Shown here piece after piece: positions 5,023-7,626 of a stretch of DNA of 7,626 nucleotides. Every line of letters starts with the position of its first letter. The first letter of the stretch is position 1. Both the position numbers and the translations under genes were made by a program. This DNA comes from an uncultured Agathobaculum sp. (GTDB lineage Bacteria; Bacillota; Clostridia; Oscillospirales; Butyricicoccaceae): contig CALWEB010000089.1 in assembly GCA_944376955.1 (NCBI GenBank), positions 1 through 7,626 on the forward strand, in the 5' to 3' direction. The notes under the pieces are model-generated. The model ran no database searches. It saw only the letters and a program-made list of their open reading frames with translations, and was not told the DNA's origin.

Positions 5023-6153
5023 ATGAGATTTACTGAACTGCCCACGCCCTGCTTCCTCGTGGACGAAAACCGTCTGGTGCAGAATCTGGCCGTCCTGCGG
5101 GACGTCGCCGAACGCACCGGCGCAAAGATCCTGCTGGCGCAGAAAGCGTTTTCCATGTTCTCAGTCTATCCGCTGCTGCGCGAATATCTGGCGGGCACGA
5201 CCGCGTCCGGCCTGTATGAAGCACGCCTCGGCCACGAGGAATTCGGCGGCGAGACCCATGTTTACTCTCCGGCCTACGCCGAGGGAGAATTTCAGGAAAT
5301 CCTGCACTATGCCGACCACATTGTGTTCAATTCGTTCACCCAGTGGAAGGCCTACGGCAGTCTTGCGCGCGCCGCTGGCAAGAGCTGCGGCCTGCGCGTC
5401 AATCCGGAGTGCTCCACCCAGCCCGCCGAGCACGCGATCTACGACCCTTGCGCGCCGGGCTCGCGTCTGGGCATCACGGAAGAGAACTTCCAGCCCGAAT
5501 TTCTCGACGGCATCGACGGCCTGCACTTCCACACCCTGTGCGAGCAGAACGCCGACGATCTGGTGCGCACGGTCGAAGCGTTTGAGGAACGCTTCGGCAA
5601 ATACATGGAGGGCATGAAATGGCTCAACCTCGGCGGCGGCCACCATATCACACGCGACGATTACGATGTGGAAACGCTCGTCCAGTGCGTCAATTACCTG
5701 CGCGAGAAGTACCATGTGCAGATTTATCTCGAACCCGGGGAAGCCGTGGTGCTCAACGCCGGCTACCTGATCTCCACCGTGCTGGAAGTGATGAAAAACG
5801 GCAAGGAAATCGCCATTTTGGACACCTCTGCCGCCTGCCATATGCCGGATGTACTCGAAATGCCCTACCGCCCGCCCGTGTTCCGCGCGGACGAGCCGGG
5901 CAAAAAGGCATTCACCTATCTGCTGACCGGCCGCTCGTGTTTGGCCGGCGATGTGATCGGCGAATACTCGTTCGACAACACGCTGCGCCCGGGTGATCAG
6001 GTCGTGTTTGAGGACATGGCGCTCTACACCATGGTCAAAACCAATACATTTAACGGTGTCCCGCTGCCGCTCATTGCGATTCGCCGTGCGGACGGCACGG
6101 ACGAAGCCGTGCGGATGTTTGGCTATGAGGATTTCAAAAACCGGCTTTCTTAA
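5023..6153 (+). CDS. nspC: Carboxynorspermidine/carboxyspermidine decarboxylase
   Basis: This 376-residue PLP enzyme of alanine-racemase fold (fold type III) should remove the carboxyl group from the CASDH product to give spermidine or norspermidine. Visible are the N-terminal TPCFLVDE (8-15), ILLAQKAFS (36-44) with Lys41 as the Schiff-base lysine, TASGLYEARLG (60-70), LHFHTLCE (167-174), the phosphate-binding LNLGGGHH (201-208), EPGE (237-240), and GRSCLAGD (303-310), whose Cys306 and Asp310 match the conserved active-site pair supplied across the dimer. Length is that of the NspC family, shorter than diaminopimelate or ornithine decarboxylases of the same fold. The start overlaps the end of the dehydrogenase gene region with a one-base gap; the likely ribosome binding site GGTGG (about 5012-5016) is inside the upstream gene, so translation is probably coupled. 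It is the last gene of the cluster and is followed by a strong terminator. Confidence 0.95.
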   Translation: MRFTELPTPCFLVDENRLVQNLAVLRDVAERTGAKILLAQKAFSMFSVYPLLREYLAGTTASGLYEARLGHEEFGGETHVYSPAYAEGEFQEILHYADHIVFNSFTQWKAYGSLARAAGKSCGLRVNPECSTQPAEHAIYDPCAPGSRLGITEENFQPEFLDGIDGLHFHTLCEQNADDLVRTVEAFEERFGKYMEGMKWLNLGGGHHITRDDYDVETLVQCVNYLREKYHVQIYLEPGEAVVLNAGYLISTVLEVMKNGKEIAILDTSAACHMPDVLEMPYRPPVFRADEPGKKAFTYLLTGRSCLAGDVIGEYSFDNTLRPGDQVVFEDMALYTMVKTNTFNGVPLPLIAIRRADGTDEAVRMFGYEDFKNRLS

Positions 6154-6158
6154 ACAAC

Positions 6159-6186
6159 AAAGACCAGCCTTACGGCTGGTCTTTTT
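6159..6186 (+). terminator. Intrinsic terminator of the polyamine cluster
   Basis: AAAGACCAGCC (6159-6169) pairs perfectly with GGCTGGTCTTT (6174-6184) around the loop TTAC, and a run of five T (6182-6186) ends the structure. It begins five bases after the nspC stop codon. On the minus strand the same hairpin encodes the last residues (KDQP) and holds the stop codon of the convergent ribbon-helix-helix gene; termination in that direction is less certain because the minus-strand tail is TTTGTTGTTT. Confidence 0.92.
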
Positions 6187-6322
6187 CATCCTTTAAGTGC
6201 TTTCGCAACACCATATTGATATATTGTGAGACGGAACGGTCATCCTGCTCAGCGAGCACGCGGATCTGCTGCACAACATCCGCATCTAGCGTAATCGAAA
6301 CCTTAACCTTTAATTCTTTCAA
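6170..6322 (-). CDS. Small ribbon-helix-helix (CopG/Arc-like) DNA-binding protein
   Basis: This 50-residue protein reads LKELKVKVSITLDADVVQQI at the start (first residue Met in vivo). KVKVSITLD is the expected beta strand, DADVVQQIRVLAEQDD the first helix and SVSQYINMVLRKHL the second helix, the plan of ribbon-helix-helix repressors and antitoxins that bind DNA as dimers. The start chosen is TTG 6322-6320, because GAGG (6334-6331) lies 8 bases before it; a GTG at 6331-6329 overlaps that site. The longer open frame from 6451 reaches into the divergent gene and its extra residues look like read-through of intergenic DNA. No toxin partner lies beside it, so an antitoxin role is unsupported. It may regulate itself or the divergent gene; the target is not known. 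Confidence 0.75.
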   Translation of the reverse strand: MKELKVKVSITLDADVVQQIRVLAEQDDRSVSQYINMVLRKHLKDEKDQP

Positions 6323-6330
6323 CCGCCACA

Positions 6331-6334
6331 CCTC
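6331..6334 (-). promoter_or_regulatory. Ribosome binding site that decides the TTG start of the RHH gene
   Basis: On the minus strand this reads GAGG within AGTGAGGTG and precedes TTG 6322-6320 by 8 bases. No ATG in the frame has a comparable site, which is why the TTG start is preferred. Confidence 0.65.
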
Positions 6335-6404
6335 ACTTTTTACACTATACCATCTTATGCAACTTAATATTACAAAATGCGATAAAGTAGTATAAAATCG
6401 TATT
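6335..6404. promoter_or_regulatory. Divergent AT-rich promoter region
   Basis: This AT-rich stretch between two divergent small genes contrasts with the GC-rich coding DNA around it. For the plus-strand gene, TAAAAT (6393-6398) or TATAAA (6391-6396) is a plausible -10, with TTACAA (6370-6375) a weak -35 17 bases before TAAAAT. For the minus-strand gene, TATAGT (the complement of ACTATA at about 6343-6348) is a plausible -10 without a clear -35. A dimeric ribbon-helix-helix protein could bind here and control both genes, but I saw no convincing paired operator repeats. Confidence 0.4.
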
Positions 6405-6416
6405 GAGGTGAATCGA

Positions 6417-6596
6417 ATGGCTGAATTTTGTCTGGACTGCATGAACCGCATCGATCACGCACATTACACCCGAGCCGACGTAAAACTGTCCCTGTTTCGC
6501 GAATTATGCGAAGGCTGCGGCGAATATAAACGCGTTGTGACTGGGTTTCGCAATCCCCATGGTTCCCTGTTATTCCGGCTGCTCTTCCGCAAATAA
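6417..6596 (+). CDS. Small CxxC...CxxC zinc-ribbon-like protein of unknown function
   Basis: This is a 59-residue protein. Two pairs of cysteines, CLDC (Cys5, Cys8) and CEGC (Cys31, Cys34), are spaced as in zinc-ribbon or treble-clef knuckles, so it probably binds one zinc ion. The tail GSLLFRLLFRK is basic and hydrophobic. GAGG at 6405-6408 is 8 bases before the ATG at 6417, a clear ribosome binding site; an in-frame GTG at 6408 overlaps that site and is not used. Small proteins with this CLDC...LCEGCGE layout seem familiar from Clostridial genomes as uncharacterised proteins, but this is recollection, not a search. It stands alone between its divergent promoter and a terminator, with no functional link to the polyamine genes visible. 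Confidence 0.8.
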   Translation: MAEFCLDCMNRIDHAHYTRADVKLSLFRELCEGCGEYKRVVTGFRNPHGSLLFRLLFRK

Positions 6597-6600
6597 AAAC

Positions 6601-6625
6601 TCCCGCAGGGAAGTTCCCTGCGGGA
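6601..6625 (-). terminator. Intrinsic terminator of the histidine kinase gene, probably bidirectional
   Basis: TCCCGCAGGG (6601-6610) pairs with CCCTGCGGGA (6616-6625) around five bases. On the minus strand the stem is followed by GTTTTTATTT, a good T-tract, eight bases after the kinase stop codon. On the plus strand the following ATTGCATTTTATTC is weaker, but it would serve the zinc-ribbon gene ending at 6596. Confidence 0.88.
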
Positions 6626-6633
6626 ATTGCATT

Positions 6634-7626
6634 TTATTCGGTTTTTGGAAAGCGCAGCGTAATCGCAGTACCCTCCCCAAGCGTGCTGCGCAGGTCGATC
6701 TGCGCATGGTGCAGCGCTGCGCCGTGCTTAACAATCGACAACCCCAGCCCAGTACCTCCGGTCTGCTTGCTGTGGCTCTTGTCCACGCGGTAAAACCGCT
6801 CAAACACACGCTGCTGGTCGGCAGGCGCAATACCGATGCCGGTATCCGACACGCGCACAAAGGGCACGCCGTGATCCGCCCCGGTTTCCAGCGTCACCGA
6901 ACCGTGCGGTTTATTATAGGCGATCGCATTATCCGCGAGATTAAAGAACATTTGCTCGAGTGTGCGCCGCTGGCCGGGCACCGTGACCGGGCTGCCCGTC
7001 ACATACAGGCTGATTTTCTGTTCCGCCGCCTTGTGCGCCAGCCGGTCACGCACCGTGCCGCACAAAGCAGCCAGCTCCACCGGTTCAAACGGCACAGGTG
7101 CGCCCTCGTCCAGACGGGACAGCCGGATGATATCCTCGATGAGCGTCAGCAGGCGCATGGCCTCGCTCCGGATTTTCCCGGCAAACCGGCCGATATCCTC
7201 CGGACGGACGATGCCGTTTTCCATGATCTCCGCAAAGCCCATAATGCTGGTCAGCGGGGTTTTGAGTTCATGCGATACGTTCGCGGTAAACTCCTGCCGC
7301 TGGCGCTCGGCCTGATCGCGCTCGGTGATGTCCACCACGAACAGCACCGCTGCATGTCCTTGCCCTTCCCCAGCAACCGAGCTTGCCGTCAGCGAATACA
7401 CGCGCCCATCCTTTTCCATGCGGCCGTGCGCGCTTTCGCCGCCGAGCGCCCGTTCCACCACGCGGATGTATTCCGCATCGCGGCACAGCGTCATGTACCC
7501 GCCCGCGGCGCTGGCCGCGGGGAACAGCGCGCACACCGCGCGGTTGGCGAACAGGATATCGCCCTGCGCGGAGAACAGCACAAGCCCCTCATCCATGCGG
7601 GCGGTGATGTCGTCAAACTCCGCCTG
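6634..7626 (-). CDS. Sensor histidine kinase, PhoR-like, 5' end beyond the window
   Basis: The minus-strand frame is open to the window edge, giving the last 330 residues of a two-component sensor kinase. Numbered from the internal Met at 7596, a PAS-like domain occupies about 1-95 (MDEGLVLFSAQGDILFANRA and a closing VVDITERDQAER). The H-box NVSHELKTPLTSIMGF (106-121) has the phosphorylated His109. The ATP-binding domain shows the N-box FFNLADNAIAYN (217-228), G1 DTGIGI (251-256), the F-box VFERFYRVD (264-272) and G2 GGTGLGLSIV (280-289), so it looks catalytically intact. The Met at 7596 is unlikely to be the start because the residues before it (QAEFDDITAR) continue a typical linker into the PAS domain. 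Membrane segments and a response regulator gene are expected beyond 7626. PhoR is suggested by the PAS-kinase layout and the absence of other output domains; the signal is not known. Confidence 0.93.
   Translation of the reverse strand, partial: QAEFDDITARMDEGLVLFSAQGDILFANRAVCALFPAASAAGGYMTLCRDAEYIRVVERALGGESAHGRMEKDGRVYSLTASSVAGEGQGHAAVLFVVDITERDQAERQRQEFTANVSHELKTPLTSIMGFAEIMENGIVRPEDIGRFAGKIRSEAMRLLTLIEDIIRLSRLDEGAPVPFEPVELAALCGTVRDRLAHKAAEQKISLYVTGSPVTVPGQRRTLEQMFFNLADNAIAYNKPHGSVTLETGADHGVPFVRVSDTGIGIAPADQQRVFERFYRVDKSHSKQTGGTGLGLSIVKHGAALHHAQIDLRSTLGEGTAITLRFPKTE

Noticed and set aside
5161..6189. Long minus-strand open frame opposite nspC (also 3756-4811 opposite CASDH and 2710-3336 opposite speE)
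   Set aside because: These mirror strongly supported plus-strand enzymes with clear catalytic motifs; GC-rich third positions keep the opposite strand open. Their translations show no recognisable domain.
6170..6322. Antitoxin of a toxin-antitoxin pair
   Set aside because: No toxin-like gene lies next to it in either direction; the ribbon-helix-helix fold alone does not establish this role.

Overview
The window looks like chromosomal DNA from a GC-rich, anaerobic Gram-positive bacterium, probably an Oscillospiraceae- or Butyricicoccaceae-type gut Clostridium relative. This is an inference from the mix of gene families, the strong AGGAG-like ribosome binding sites and the GC-rich third codon positions. 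No marker gene is present to fix the taxonomy.

Positions 246-6153 form one co-directional polyamine cluster of five genes. They are an E. coli-type S-adenosylmethionine decarboxylase (speD), a fold-type-I Arg/Orn/Lys decarboxylase (speA-like), spermidine synthase (speE), a carboxynorspermidine/carboxyspermidine dehydrogenase (CASDH) and carboxynorspermidine decarboxylase (nspC). The basic decarboxylase should supply agmatine or putrescine. SpeD and SpeE add an aminopropyl group using decarboxylated SAM, while CASDH and NspC add the same group using aspartate semialdehyde. Two chemically independent routes to triamines therefore sit side by side. No agmatinase is visible in the window. A strong intrinsic terminator follows nspC.

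The most unusual feature is non-coding. The two long gaps in the operon (1011-1226 and 3565-3761) hold two diverged copies of the same structured element, a train of consecutive hairpins with no T-tract. Five hairpins appear in the same order in both copies, stems stay paired although their sequences differ, and junction sequences are conserved. In the second copy the speE stop codon lies inside the first hairpin. The speD leader also has a long hairpin followed by a T-rich tract only a few bases before the speD ribosome binding site, which suggests attenuation.

Positions 6159-7626 hold unrelated small genes. A 50-residue ribbon-helix-helix protein on the minus strand (TTG start) is divergent from a 59-residue CxxC...CxxC zinc-ribbon-like protein on the plus strand. 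A bidirectional terminator then separates the latter from the 3' part of a PhoR-like sensor histidine kinase on the minus strand, whose N-terminus lies beyond the window edge.
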